From NCBI GenBank assembly GCA_020437905.1, contig JAGQVN010000065.1, positions 1-51,810 of the forward strand: a stretch of DNA of 51,810 nucleotides, given 5' to 3'. A model generated the notes under the pieces. That model was not told where the DNA came from, did not search any database, and saw only the letters and a program-made list of their open reading frames with translations. The position numbers were made by a program, and so were the translations under genes. Shown here in pieces: positions 36,583 to 45,598 of the stretch. Source of the DNA: Flavobacteriales bacterium (GTDB lineage Bacteria; Bacteroidota; Bacteroidia; Flavobacteriales_F; PHOS-HE28). Within the stretch, counting starts at the first letter, position 1, and every line of letters starts with the position of its first letter.

Positions 36583-37536
36583 ATGCTGATGACCAAGCAC
36601 CTGCTTTCTTTCTTCGCGTTCCTGTTCATCGGTTTTTCGGCCTGTGTTCCTGCCCGAAAATACGAAGAGGTGAATGGGAGGATCGCGGGTTATCAAGCCG
36701 ATAGCGAAGCCGCACAGGCCAAGGCGCGCGAAGTGCAATCCATGCTCGATGAGCAGGCTGTTCGACTGGAGGAATTGGAACGCAACAACAAGCGCCTGGA
36801 ACGTGATACCCTGGTCATGGGCAATTCGCTCCGCACCATGCAGCGTCAATACGATAAGATCAATGACCTGAACGACGAACTTCTCGAGAAGTACAATAAG
36901 CTGCTGGCGGGCGGCGACAGTGAGAACCGGAAGTTGCTCACCGACCTGGAGGCCCTGCGGCTTGACCTGCAGAACAAGGAGGATTCGATCGCACGCTCGA
37001 GCAAGGCCCTGGCCCAGCGGGAGGCTGCTCTCGCCGATCTGCGTGCGGAATTGGAGCTGAAGGACCAGGCCATGAAGGACCTCAAGGCACGGGTGAGCCG
37101 TGCTTTGACGGCCTACGAAGGGAAAGGGCTCACAGTGGAACAACGCGATGGTCGCCTCTACGTGAGCATGGAGAATAAGCTCCTGTTCCCGAGCGGAAGT
37201 GCCATGGTGGATGAGAATGGCCGAAAAGCCTTGGTGGACCTGGCGAAGGCCATCGAGGGTGACAAGGACATCAGCATCCTGGTGGAAGCGCACACGGACA
37301 CGGACAAGTTCCTGCCTGGGTCCCGTTTCCAGGACAACTGGGAGTTGAGCGTGGAGCGGGCCACAAGCGTGGTGCGCATCCTGCAGGAGAACAGCCGTAT
37401 CGATCCTCAGCGCATCACGGCCGCAGGGCGCAGTGAGTACCTGCCCTTGGACCCTCAGGATAAGAGCAAGAACCGGCGGATAGAAGTGATCCTTTCCCCC
37501 GACCTGAGAGGCTTGTTCGGCCTCGTGGCGCAGTAA
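36583..37536 (+). CDS. OmpA-family peptidoglycan-binding lipoprotein
   Basis: 317 residues from ATG 36583 (ATG 36589 is also possible). The signal peptide ends in lipobox FSAC. A long coiled coil (about 30-175) precedes an OmpA C-terminal domain with LLFPSGSAMVD, VEAHTDTD, NWELSVERATSVVRIL, RITAAGRSEYLP and NRRIEVIL. It should sit in the outer membrane and bind peptidoglycan, spacing or anchoring the envelope. It is followed 49 bp later by the secreted haem/copper protein gene on the same strand. Confidence 0.92.
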   Translation: MLMTKHLLSFFAFLFIGFSACVPARKYEEVNGRIAGYQADSEAAQAKAREVQSMLDEQAVRLEELERNNKRLERDTLVMGNSLRTMQRQYDKINDLNDELLEKYNKLLAGGDSENRKLLTDLEALRLDLQNKEDSIARSSKALAQREAALADLRAELELKDQAMKDLKARVSRALTAYEGKGLTVEQRDGRLYVSMENKLLFPSGSAMVDENGRKALVDLAKAIEGDKDISILVEAHTDTDKFLPGSRFQDNWELSVERATSVVRILQENSRIDPQRITAAGRSEYLPLDPQDKSKNRRIEVILSPDLRGLFGLVAQ

Positions 37537-37585
37537 GGTTCGAAAAGGCTGCTGAGGTCCGGCCTCAACCTATCTTGCACTGGCG

Positions 37586-39136
37586 ATGGCCAACCACGCG
37601 TTTCCCGCTCTGGTCTGCGTGCTTCTTTACGGAAGCATTTCCGGCCAGGATCCGATCTGGAGCCCGGATGTGGCGAACATCATTTACGATCATTGCAGTT
37701 CGTGCCATCACGAGGGGGGTATCGCACCCTTCTCTTTGATGAGCTACTCGGATGTGGTGGGCGCAGGGAATGTGATCCCAGGCGCCATTACCACCCGCCA
37801 TATGCCCCCCTGGCCAGCGGATCCCGAATACCGGCATTTCAGCAATGAGAATGTACTTACCCAAGCTGAGATCGATGCGGTCGTGGATTGGATCAATTTC
37901 GGTGCTCCTTTCGGCGATCCGGGCCTCGAACCGACACCACCGGTCTACCAGCCGACCGGGTCTGTCCTGACGACCATCGACCATGTGGTGGCCATCGAAC
38001 CCTATACGCTGCAGAGCAACAACGACGAGTATCGCTGGTTCGTCGTGGAGAATCCCTTCTCCGATACGGTGTTCATCAACAAAATGGAGGTGATCCCCGG
38101 GTTGGACGCGGTCGTTCACCACTGCGACATCAGCTATGACCTGACCGGTGCTTCGCTGGCCAACGATCTGCTGGACCCCTTGCCCGGGTTCAATGGACAG
38201 ACCGGCAGCCCCACGTACAGCTACTACATGAACGCGTGGCAGCCCGGCGGGGACGTCATCAACTATCCTCCGGGGTGGGGCATCGCCGTACCGCCCGAAG
38301 CGGACTTTGTGCTGGAGATCCATTACGGCCCGGATGCCATCGGTCAGGTCGATTCCACCCTGATCAACATGCAGTTCACTGCCGGGCAGGAGATACGCCC
38401 GGTCCGTGTGGGCTGGCTGCTGGGGCAGTCGGCCCCGACGCTGGTGGATGGTCCTTTCCAATTGCCGGCCAACACGATCAGTACATACCATCAGGAATAC
38501 ACCGTGCCGACCACGCGCTCCTTCATCGGCATCTGTCCGCATATGCATTTGTTGGGCAAGAGCTATAAGATCTGGTACGAGACTCCGGGTCAGGACAGCA
38601 TCCCCCTGATCGACATCCCGCAATGGGACTTCCATTGGCAGCGCTATTACTACTTCCAGAGTGTGGAAGTGATACCTGCAGGCAGCGTGATCAAGAGCAT
38701 TGGGGTCTACGACAACACCTTCCAGAACCCGTACAACCCCAATATCCCTCCGCAGAACGTCTACCTCGGACCGACCACGACGGACGAGATGTTCCTGACC
38801 TTCTTCATCTGGGCCAATTACGAACCAGGTGATGAGTTCATCGTGCTGGACAGTACCTTGTTCGCTGGGGTCGATGGCCCTCCGTTGGAGGATGCAGGTT
38901 GGATCGCGTTCCCCGATCCAGCCATTGACCACATCAATATTGGTCCGGTCCGTGATCGCGACCTGGAGCGCTGGCAGATCTACGACCCGGTGGGGAAGCT
39001 GGTGCGGGAAGGCCGTGTGCATGGCGCCTTGGATGCCTATCTGACTGTGGACCTGATCGGGCTGAAGCCTTCGGTATATCGCTTGGTGCTCATAAGTCCC
39101 AATAGGGTTACCTCTCGGGCCTTCGTCAAGCAATGA
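37586..39136 (+). CDS. secreted haem c/copper monooxygenase-like protein with T9SS tail
   Basis: 516 residues, signal peptide ending SISGQ. Residues 30-115 form a small cytochrome c-like domain with CSSCH (37-41) and HMPPW as possible axial ligand region. The middle resembles copper type II ascorbate-dependent monooxygenases (AVVHHCDISYD, LEIHYG, GICPHMHLLGKSY, with paired His and a late Met/His region). The last 75 residues are a T9SS type A tail (IYDPVGKLVREG to TSRAFVKQ). It should be exported to the cell surface. The substrate is unknown. Confidence 0.85.
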   Translation: MANHAFPALVCVLLYGSISGQDPIWSPDVANIIYDHCSSCHHEGGIAPFSLMSYSDVVGAGNVIPGAITTRHMPPWPADPEYRHFSNENVLTQAEIDAVVDWINFGAPFGDPGLEPTPPVYQPTGSVLTTIDHVVAIEPYTLQSNNDEYRWFVVENPFSDTVFINKMEVIPGLDAVVHHCDISYDLTGASLANDLLDPLPGFNGQTGSPTYSYYMNAWQPGGDVINYPPGWGIAVPPEADFVLEIHYGPDAIGQVDSTLINMQFTAGQEIRPVRVGWLLGQSAPTLVDGPFQLPANTISTYHQEYTVPTTRSFIGICPHMHLLGKSYKIWYETPGQDSIPLIDIPQWDFHWQRYYYFQSVEVIPAGSVIKSIGVYDNTFQNPYNPNIPPQNVYLGPTTTDEMFLTFFIWANYEPGDEFIVLDSTLFAGVDGPPLEDAGWIAFPDPAIDHINIGPVRDRDLERWQIYDPVGKLVREGRVHGALDAYLTVDLIGLKPSVYRLVLISPNRVTSRAFVKQ

Positions 39137-39162
39137 GCAAGCTCCCGGGAAGATCCTCAGGC

Positions 39163-40524
39163 CTAACCGAACAAGGCCATCAAGACCTCATCCACCTGAC
39201 CGACCGGCACTACTTGAATGCCGAGGTCCCTGGGTAGTCCCTTGGTGCCTTTGGGCACGAATACCTGCTCGAAGCCCAGCTTGGCGGCTTCGGCCACGCG
39301 CTGTTCCATGCGGTTCACCGGACGGATCTCGCCGGTCAGGCCCACCTCACCGCAGAAAGCGGCGGTATGGGGCACCGGGATGTCGGCATTACTGCTGAGC
39401 ACGGCGCAGACGACGGCCAGGTCGATGGCCGGTTCCTCCACGCGGAAGCCGCCGGCTAGGTTCAGGAACACATCCTTGGAACCCAGCTTGAAGCCACAGC
39501 GCTTCTCCAGCACGGCGAGCAGCATGTTCAGGCGCCGCAGGTCGAAGCCGGTGGCGCTGCGTTGCGGGGTGCCATAAACGGCGCTGCTTACCAGGGCCTG
39601 CACTTCGATCAGCAGAGGGCGCATGCCTTCGAGCGTGGCGGCAACGACCACGCCGCTGGGCCGCTCACCGCGGTCGCCGAGCAGCACCTGGCTGGGGTCC
39701 TCCACGGCCATCAGGCCATCGCCGCGCATTTCATAGATGCCCAGTTCATTGGTGCTACCGAAACGGTTCTTCAAGGGTCGCAGCAGCCGGTAGGCATGGT
39801 CCCGGTCCCCTTCGAACTGCAGCACCGCATCCACCATGTGCTCCAGGACCTTGGGCCCCGCCAGGTAGCCTTCCTTGGTGATGTGCCCGATGAGCACCAC
39901 AGGAATGTTGGTGGTCTTGGCCAGGCGAAGGAGCTCTGCGGTGCATTCCCGCACCTGTCCTACACTGCCCGGGCTGGCGTCGAGCGTAGCGGTGTGCAGG
40001 GTCTGGATGCTGTCGATCACCAGCAGGTTGGGCTCCAGCTCATCCACCTGCTTCATCAGGTTCTGTGTGTTGGTCTCGGTGAGCACGAAGCAGTTGGGCC
40101 CCTTCCCTTGGATGCGTTCCGCCCGCATCTTGATCTGGTGCTCGCTTTCCTCTCCGCTGACGTACAGGGTGCGCGGCGCCCCGTTGCGCAGAGCCGTTTG
40201 AAGCAACAGCGTGCTCTTGCCGATGCCCGGCTCGCCGCCGATCAATACGATGCTGCCGGGCACCAGGCCTCCGCCAAGCACGCGGTCCAGTTCCCGGTCG
40301 CCCAGGGTCAGACGCGGACCTTCCTCGGCGGAGATGGCGTCCAGAGCGACGGCCTTCGGGCTGCGGGCGCGCAGGTTACGGCTGGCGGTGCGGCGTTCCT
40401 CCACGCGGTCCACCACCTCTTCCACCAGCGTGTTCCACTGTTTGCATTGTCCGCATTGGCCCAACCACTGGGCATGGGCGGCCCCGCATTGCTGACAAAT
40501 GAACCGGGAGCGGACCTTAGCCAC
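39163..40524 (-). CDS. radA: DNA repair protein RadA
   Basis: 453 residues, full length. An N-terminal zinc finger ([18 protein letters not shown]), Walker [13 protein letters not shown], the RadA-specific KNRFGSTNE motif and a C-terminal Lon-like domain are all visible. RadA is a hexameric helicase that helps branch migration in recombination. It is last in the operon panC-panD-UPF0104-rfaE2-radA, and its start overlaps the end of rfaE2 by 8 bp. Confidence 0.97.
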   Translation of the reverse strand: MAKVRSRFICQQCGAAHAQWLGQCGQCKQWNTLVEEVVDRVEERRTASRNLRARSPKAVALDAISAEEGPRLTLGDRELDRVLGGGLVPGSIVLIGGEPGIGKSTLLLQTALRNGAPRTLYVSGEESEHQIKMRAERIQGKGPNCFVLTETNTQNLMKQVDELEPNLLVIDSIQTLHTATLDASPGSVGQVRECTAELLRLAKTTNIPVVLIGHITKEGYLAGPKVLEHMVDAVLQFEGDRDHAYRLLRPLKNRFGSTNELGIYEMRGDGLMAVEDPSQVLLGDRGERPSGVVVAATLEGMRPLLIEVQALVSSAVYGTPQRSATGFDLRRLNMLLAVLEKRCGFKLGSKDVFLNLAGGFRVEEPAIDLAVVCAVLSSNADIPVPHTAAFCGEVGLTGEIRPVNRMEQRVAEAAKLGFEQVFVPKGTKGLPRDLGIQVVPVGQVDEVLMALFG

Positions 40525-41017
40525 GGATGCGGTCCAGGATCGAAGTGGTGGAGAAGCCTTCCACCAGCTTCAGCGAGCGCACCTGACCACCAGCAGCGCG
40601 CACCACATCGGCCCCCACGATGTCCTTTTCGGCCCAGTCGCCTCCTTTCACCAGGACCTCCGGCTTCAGGCCCTGGATCAGTTCCAAGGGGGTGGCTTCG
40701 TCGAAAACGACCACCAGATCCACACAACGCAATGCGGAAAGCACCTTGGCCCGGCTTTCCTGGTCATTCACGGGCCGATCGGGACCTTTGCCCAGTCCCC
40801 GCACACTGCTGTCGCTGTTGATGCCCACCACCAGGCGATCGCCCAAGGCTGCGGCTTCCTCCAAATACTCGACGTGGCCTCGATGCAGGATGTCGAAACA
40901 GCCGTTGGTGAACACGATCCGGTCCTCCTTGACACGCCAAATACAGGCCTGGCGGATCATGCCTGCATGGTCTGTGATGTGCTGATCGAAGGGTGTGGCT
41001 TGCACTTCCGTGATCAT
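40517..41017 (-). CDS. rfaE2: D-glycero-beta-D-manno-heptose 1-phosphate adenylyltransferase
   Basis: 166 residues, the length of stand-alone RfaE2 (the C-terminal half of HldE). The nucleotidyltransferase signature [35 protein letters not shown] and LVKGGDW are present. It makes ADP-heptose for the lipopolysaccharide inner core. Its ATG overlaps the stop of the UPF0104 gene by 4 nt and its end overlaps radA by 8 bp. The kinase and isomerase partners are not in the window. Confidence 0.93.
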   Translation of the reverse strand: MITEVQATPFDQHITDHAGMIRQACIWRVKEDRIVFTNGCFDILHRGHVEYLEEAAALGDRLVVGINSDSSVRGLGKGPDRPVNDQESRAKVLSALRCVDLVVVFDEATPLELIQGLKPEVLVKGGDWAEKDIVGADVVRAAGGQVRSLKLVEGFSTTSILDRIRG

Positions 41018-42030
41018 GGGGTCTCGCTACTTCGGGAGATCAAAAGTAGCGATAGCCCGCCCAGCACGATGATCATCAAGGTTTGCGCCACCCAGATGAG
41101 CCAACCCATGGCCAACGCCTCGGGCCGAAGGAGCCCTCCGCCTTCTGGAGGGGCCATGTAAATGCTGACGATCAAAGCCACGAATGCCGGGTAGACGCCG
41201 ATCCCACCCTGGACGAGCACGATGCCAATGGCTCCGGCGATGAAACCGGCCAGAATGCCCGCAAGAGGCACCTCTGCGGTAGCTGGAAGGCACAAGAAGC
41301 CAACGGCGAACATGAGCACATAGAGGACCCAGATGGCCAGGGTATGCAGGATGAAGGCCACGGGTTTCGGCGTATGCAGGACCGATCGCAGGCCCTCACC
41401 GAAACCACGCAGGGTATCCATCAGGCGGGCCCGAAGAGCCGGGCGCTGGAGCAAGAGGTAGCCACCAACAGCGACCCCGATCAATGCAACGCCCATGATC
41501 ACCCAACCCCAGGGGAACCCATCGGTTGGCTCCTCGCCTTGTCCTGCCCGAAAGGAGGCGATCCGTTCCTGGTACATTTCGCGCATGTCCCATTGCAGCC
41601 ACATGGCAGCAGCGAACAGCAACCCGAGCAGGACAAGGTCCACGGCCCGTTCCGCCATGATGGTCCCGAAGCCTTTCACGAACGGGACCTTCTCGCGGCG
41701 GTACAGCAGTGCGGCCCTGGAGGCCTCTCCGGCGCGCGGAAGGAGCATGTTCATGAAGTAACCGCTCATGACCGCATGGTAGCAGGTCCAGAAACGGGGT
41801 GTATAACCCATGGGTAGCAGTAAATAACGCCAACGCCAAGCCCTGCTCATGTGGCTGAGCCAGCCGAAGACCACGCTCAGGGCCAGCCATCCCAGTTCGG
41901 CGCGGCCGAAGGCATCGAACAGCTGGAGCTTGTGTTCCTGGGAAAGTGCGTTGTAGAAGTAAAAGATGAGCCAGATGCCGAGCGCAACCGGTACGAGCAC
42001 CTTCAGCGCCGCCACCAAGCTCCGCTTCAT
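41014..42030 (-). CDS. UPF0104/LPG-synthase-type flippase-like membrane protein
   Basis: 338 residues with about eight hydrophobic helices. The [15 protein letters not shown] and [19 protein letters not shown] motifs and the overall layout match the lysylphosphatidylglycerol synthase transmembrane domain family (UPF0104). There is no attached aminoacyltransferase domain, so it is the membrane part only, as in many Bacteroidota. Its exact role is unknown; lipid flipping is inferred from relatives. It starts 4 bp after panD and overlaps rfaE2 by 4 nt. Confidence 0.88.
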   Translation of the reverse strand: MKRSLVAALKVLVPVALGIWLIFYFYNALSQEHKLQLFDAFGRAELGWLALSVVFGWLSHMSRAWRWRYLLLPMGYTPRFWTCYHAVMSGYFMNMLLPRAGEASRAALLYRREKVPFVKGFGTIMAERAVDLVLLGLLFAAAMWLQWDMREMYQERIASFRAGQGEEPTDGFPWGWVIMGVALIGVAVGGYLLLQRPALRARLMDTLRGFGEGLRSVLHTPKPVAFILHTLAIWVLYVLMFAVGFLCLPATAEVPLAGILAGFIAGAIGIVLVQGGIGVYPAFVALIVSIYMAPPEGGGLLRPEALAMGWLIWVAQTLMIIVLGGLSLLLISRSSETP

Positions 42031-42034
42031 GGGC

Positions 42035-42388
42035 TCAGGACTTTAGCTTATTGGTTCGTTCGTCAGGAAAAATGATGCTGGGCCTGAATTTCCTGGCGGC
42101 CGCCACGCTCATGCGCGCGTATGAGAGGATGATCACCACATCACCCACCTGGCAGGTTCGGGCGGCCGGACCGTTGAGGCTGATGATCCCCGAACCGCGT
42201 TCACCTTTGATCACATACGTTTCGATCCGAGCACCGCTATGGCAGTTCAGCACCGTGACCTTTTCCCCTTCCACCAGCCCAACAGCATCGACCAGGTCCT
42301 CGTCCACCTGGATGCTGCCGATGTAATTCAGGTCAGCCTGGGTGACCGAGACCCGATGGATCTTGGCGCGCACCACTTCGATGCTCAT
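42035..42388 (-). CDS. panD: aspartate 1-decarboxylase
   Basis: 117 residues from ATG 42388. This start places the self-cleavage site Gly24-Ser25 (NYIGSIQ) at the canonical position, so Ser25 becomes the pyruvoyl cofactor. YVIKGERGSGIISLNG and VGDVVIILSYA are family motifs. It converts aspartate to beta-alanine for pantothenate. It follows panC, which uses that beta-alanine, in the same operon. An ATG at 42403 is the only close alternative start. Confidence 0.96.
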   Translation of the reverse strand: MSIEVVRAKIHRVSVTQADLNYIGSIQVDEDLVDAVGLVEGEKVTVLNCHSGARIETYVIKGERGSGIISLNGPAARTCQVGDVVIILSYARMSVAAARKFRPSIIFPDERTNKLKS

Positions 42389-42444
42389 CTCCTTCTCCGT
42401 CATTCCCCGTGTTCGCTTGAGGAAGGCAAAGTTAGCTCTTGCCG

Positions 42445-43305
42445 TTACGCATGGGTGCGTTGGCGCTTCACGGTCAAATTGTCGATCAATCGGACCTCTC
42501 CGATCCGGGCTGCCACCAACGCGATCAGGGTGTCCCTGGTGCCCCATTCGTTCACTGGTCGCAGGTCCTCGGGGTCAGCAAAGGCCAGGTATTCGAGCGT
42601 TAGCCGGGCGGAGGAGCGGAGCAGGCCGTGTGCCTTTTCCAAGGCTTGGTCCAGGGAATGGCTTTGAGCCATTTCCTCCATGACCTTCAGGGCTTTATAA
42701 AGGCTGGCAGCGAGGGTGCGATCGCCTGGTCCCAGCAGTCTGTTCCTGCTGCTCATGGCCAGCCCGTCCGATTCTCGCAGCGTGGTCACGGACGAGACCT
42801 GCTCCGGCCAATGTTCCTGTCGCGCCACGTGCTTGATGATCGTGAGCTGCTGCCGGTCCTTCTCACCGAAGAACGCATGTTCGGGGCGCACGAAATGGAA
42901 CAACCGCTCCACGGCGTTCAACATGCCCTCGAAGTGGCCCGGACGAAGTGGACCCTCCCATACCGAATCGAGTCCGGCGAGGTCGCGCTTTACCGGGAGC
43001 ATACCCTCGTACAGTTCCTCGTTCTCCGGAAGGAATAACACATGCGCCCCGACCTGCTCGAGCAACAGCACATCCTCCTCAACCTGACGTGGGTAACGTT
43101 CCAGGTCACGTGGATCATTGAACTGCAGTGGATTGACGAAGATGCTGACGACCACCCTTTCACACCGGGCTTGGGCCGCGGATACAAGGGCAAGATGACC
43201 CGGATGCAGAGCCCCCATGGTGGGAACAAAGCCAATTGAGCGACATGCACCGCGCTGAGCGGCCGACCATGCGGCCATTTCCAAGGTACTGCGAATAAGC
43301 TCCAT
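42445..43305 (-). CDS. panC: pantothenate synthetase
   Basis: 286 residues from ATG 43305, normal for PanC. Motifs: PTMGALHPGHLALV (HIGH-like), FVNPLQF, FFGEKDRQQL and the SSRN loop (MSSRNRLL). It joins pantoate and beta-alanine with ATP. It is the first gene of the operon that continues with panD 56 bp later. It is divergent from the glycogen-synthase-like gene, with a shared 109-bp upstream region. Confidence 0.96.
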   Translation of the reverse strand: MELIRSTLEMAAWSAAQRGACRSIGFVPTMGALHPGHLALVSAAQARCERVVVSIFVNPLQFNDPRDLERYPRQVEEDVLLLEQVGAHVLFLPENEELYEGMLPVKRDLAGLDSVWEGPLRPGHFEGMLNAVERLFHFVRPEHAFFGEKDRQQLTIIKHVARQEHWPEQVSSVTTLRESDGLAMSSRNRLLGPGDRTLAASLYKALKVMEEMAQSHSLDQALEKAHGLLRSSARLTLEYLAFADPEDLRPVNEWGTRDTLIALVAARIGEVRLIDNLTVKRQRTHA

Positions 43306-43352
43306 GGGAAGGCCGCGGCGGCCTCGTGGCGCCGCCAAGCTAGTTGATCCGG

Positions 43353-43383
43353 TTGAAAAACGCCCCGGATATCCGTAATTTTG
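43353..43383 (+). promoter_or_regulatory. promoter of the glycogen-synthase-like gene
   Basis: TTG at 43353-43355 and TAATTTTG at 43376-43383 are separated by 20 bp, a full match to the Bacteroidota -33/-7 consensus. The start codon is 31 bp downstream. It drives the glycogen-synthase-like, DUF4270 and glmS genes if they form one transcript, as their 5-bp and 7-bp gaps suggest. Confidence 0.75.
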
Positions 43384-43414
43384 TACTCAAGAATCCCCGA
43401 AACGTACGACAAGC

Positions 43415-44230
43415 ATGAAGAACGCAAAGGTGTTGACCATCTCCCAATCCATTCACCCCTTTCTTGAAACACCTGAGATGGCCAATGCGGCCAGGCATCT
43501 TCCTCAAGGCTTGTTGGAGGGAGGGAATGAGATCCGGGTCTTCATGCCCAAGTTCGGCTGCATCAATGAACGTAGGCACCAGTTGCACGAGGTCATCCGG
43601 TTGAGCGGCATGAACCTGATCATCAACGACACCGACCATGCCCTGTTGATCAAGGTGGCCAGTGTGCCGAACGTTCGCATGCAGGTCTACTTCATTGACA
43701 ACGAGGAGTATTTCAAGCGAAAGAGCACTTGGGCAGCCAAGGATGGGAGCTTCCACAAGGACAACGATGAGCGTGCTTTGTTCTTCTGCCGCGGTGTGCT
43801 GGAGACCGTACGGAAGCTCGGATGGGTGCCGGACATCATCCACTGCCATGGTTGGATGACCTCCTTCGTGCCCTTGTATATCCGCCACAAGTTCGCGGAC
43901 GACCCGCACTTCGAGAACGCCAAATTGGTGTACAGCGTCTATGACGAAAAGCCGGAGGCCTTGGACAAGGATATGACCAAGAAGTTGGCCTTGGAGGGCT
44001 TCCCGGAGGAGCTGCTCAAGGACCTGAAGAAGCCGACCACCGAGGACCTGTACAAGTTCGGCATGTCGCTTAGCGATGCTGTGGTGAAGGGTAGTCCCAA
44101 GCTCAGCAAAGGGTTGGAGGGCGTGATCAAAAGTGTTGACAAGCCGGTATTGGAGAGCCCATCGGAGGATGAGCTGGTGGCATTGCACACCGAGTTCTAC
44201 CAGTCCATCTTGGAGGAAGCTTTGGTCTGA
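43415..44230 (+). CDS. glycogen/starch synthase N-domain-like protein
   Basis: 271 residues, related to the N-terminal (GT5) half of glycogen synthase only; the C-terminal ADP-glucose-binding half is absent. KVLTISQSIHPFLETPEMANAA stands where true synthases have the K-x-G-G-L motif, so the substrate-binding lysine and both glycines are missing. The middle is well conserved (INERRHQLHEVIRLSGMN, MQVYFIDNEEYFKRK, DIIHCHGWM). I recall the same short form next to panC in other Flavobacteriia. It is probably not a glycosyltransferase; a regulatory or binding role is a guess. Confidence 0.85.
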   Translation: MKNAKVLTISQSIHPFLETPEMANAARHLPQGLLEGGNEIRVFMPKFGCINERRHQLHEVIRLSGMNLIINDTDHALLIKVASVPNVRMQVYFIDNEEYFKRKSTWAAKDGSFHKDNDERALFFCRGVLETVRKLGWVPDIIHCHGWMTSFVPLYIRHKFADDPHFENAKLVYSVYDEKPEALDKDMTKKLALEGFPEELLKDLKKPTTEDLYKFGMSLSDAVVKGSPKLSKGLEGVIKSVDKPVLESPSEDELVALHTEFYQSILEEALV

Positions 44231-44235
44231 GCCCG

Positions 44236-45591
44236 GTGCATGGACCTTTAGGATACGTGACTGCACGGCCCTGGAACGGGGCCGTGCTTCTTTTTGGTCT
44301 GCTGGTGCTCTTTTCCTGCAAGCGGCCTGAAGATGGTATCGGATTGGGTTTGATCGATCCGAACGACACTTTGAACGCGCGGGTGGTGGATACCCTGACG
44401 GTGATCGCGTACACGGTGAAGGAAGAGCCGGTCCGGACCAGCAACCTGAGCAGGAATGCGCTGGGCAGTTATGTCGATCCCGAGTTCGGTCCGGTGGATG
44501 CCTCCTTTTACACCCAAGTGCGGCTTTCGACCAATAATGTCGGTGCGGGACAGGACAATTCCATGCTGGTGTGCGATTCCATCGTGCTCGCCCTCGTGTT
44601 CGATGCCGCTGCACCCGTTTACGGCGACCTATCCCCTCAACGCTTTCAAGCGTTCGAACTGGCCGAGGACCTGTTCGCGGATTCTATTTACCTCAGCACG
44701 GACCTGGCTGCTACGTTCCTTGACGATCTGGTGGCGGAGCATTTTTCCCTTATCCGACCCGAACCGACCCGTTCCGTGGTGATCGACGGCGACACGCTCC
44801 TGCCACAGCTGAGGATCCGCATGGACCAGGAACTTGGCCAGCGCCTTCTGGGTCGTTTCGGACAACCCGAGCTGGTGGACAACGAGGCCTTCCTGGACTA
44901 TTTCAAGGGCTTGTATGTGCGTACGGACAACAATGGACAGGCCCCCTTTCAAGGCGGTGTCCTGAACTTTGATCTGCTCTCAGCCGGGTCCAAGCTGACG
45001 ATCTATTATCGGAACGAGCTGCCAGGGGAGGAGGATACATTGAGCTACGACCTGCTGATCAACACCAATTGTGTGCGTTACACGCGCTGTGAACATGGTC
45101 ACGACCAGGCCTTGGAGCCCGGTCTTCCAGCCGTGCTGTCGGATAGCACCCTGGGGATCCAAGGGAACTATGTTCAAGCCTTGGGAGGCACCCGGCTTCG
45201 TCTGGCCCTTCCTCACCTTGAGGACCTGGAGGCCATAGGTCTGCGAGCACTTGCCAAAGCGGAATTGATCGTCCCTTTACGGGGTGCACCCCCGGCGCTC
45301 TATCCCCCACCGAACCAGATGTTCCTGTTCCGGATCGGAGAGGATGGCCAGGATGTGGTCCTTCCGGATCAGTTGTCGACCGTAACCAGCATCGGGGGCT
45401 CCCTGGTGAGCGACCAATACCGGTTCGTGATCACCCGCTATGTGCAAGGTTTGCTGACCGGGACCTATCCCAATGATGGTATGGCCATGGTGCCTGGCAA
45501 CGGAGGGATCTCTGCGGCCCGGGCTACCACAGCCGGCCTGCTGGATCCCGAGGACCCCTTGAGGCTGGTCCTTACTTTTACCACATACTGA
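44236..45591 (+). CDS. DUF4270 lipoprotein
   Basis: 451 residues from GTG 44236, 5 bp after the previous gene; a GTG at 44257 is also possible. The signal peptide ends in lipobox LFSC. The mature part begins KRPEDGIGLGLIDP and has GSYVDPEFGPVDASFYTQVRL, the hallmark of DUF4270, a Bacteroidota outer-membrane lipoprotein family of unknown function. It lies between the glycogen-synthase-like gene and glmS, a neighbourhood I recall from other Flavobacteriia. Confidence 0.88.
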   Translation: MHGPLGYVTARPWNGAVLLFGLLVLFSCKRPEDGIGLGLIDPNDTLNARVVDTLTVIAYTVKEEPVRTSNLSRNALGSYVDPEFGPVDASFYTQVRLSTNNVGAGQDNSMLVCDSIVLALVFDAAAPVYGDLSPQRFQAFELAEDLFADSIYLSTDLAATFLDDLVAEHFSLIRPEPTRSVVIDGDTLLPQLRIRMDQELGQRLLGRFGQPELVDNEAFLDYFKGLYVRTDNNGQAPFQGGVLNFDLLSAGSKLTIYYRNELPGEEDTLSYDLLINTNCVRYTRCEHGHDQALEPGLPAVLSDSTLGIQGNYVQALGGTRLRLALPHLEDLEAIGLRALAKAELIVPLRGAPPALYPPPNQMFLFRIGEDGQDVVLPDQLSTVTSIGGSLVSDQYRFVITRYVQGLLTGTYPNDGMAMVPGNGGISAARATTAGLLDPEDPLRLVLTFTTY

Positions 45592-45598
45592 ATAGGAC

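Noticed and set aside
37565-39133. 522-codon open frame opposite the haem/copper protein gene
   Set aside because: It covers nearly the same span as a gene with signal peptide, haem motif and T9SS tail, and its own product looks random.
43340-44614. 424-codon open frame opposite the glycogen-synthase-like gene
   Set aside because: Arg/Pro/Ser-rich start and no motifs; it would also run through a consensus promoter and two real genes.
45592-45598. glmS ribozyme
   Set aside because: Only 7 bp separate the DUF4270 gene from glmS, and no ribozyme-like core is visible.
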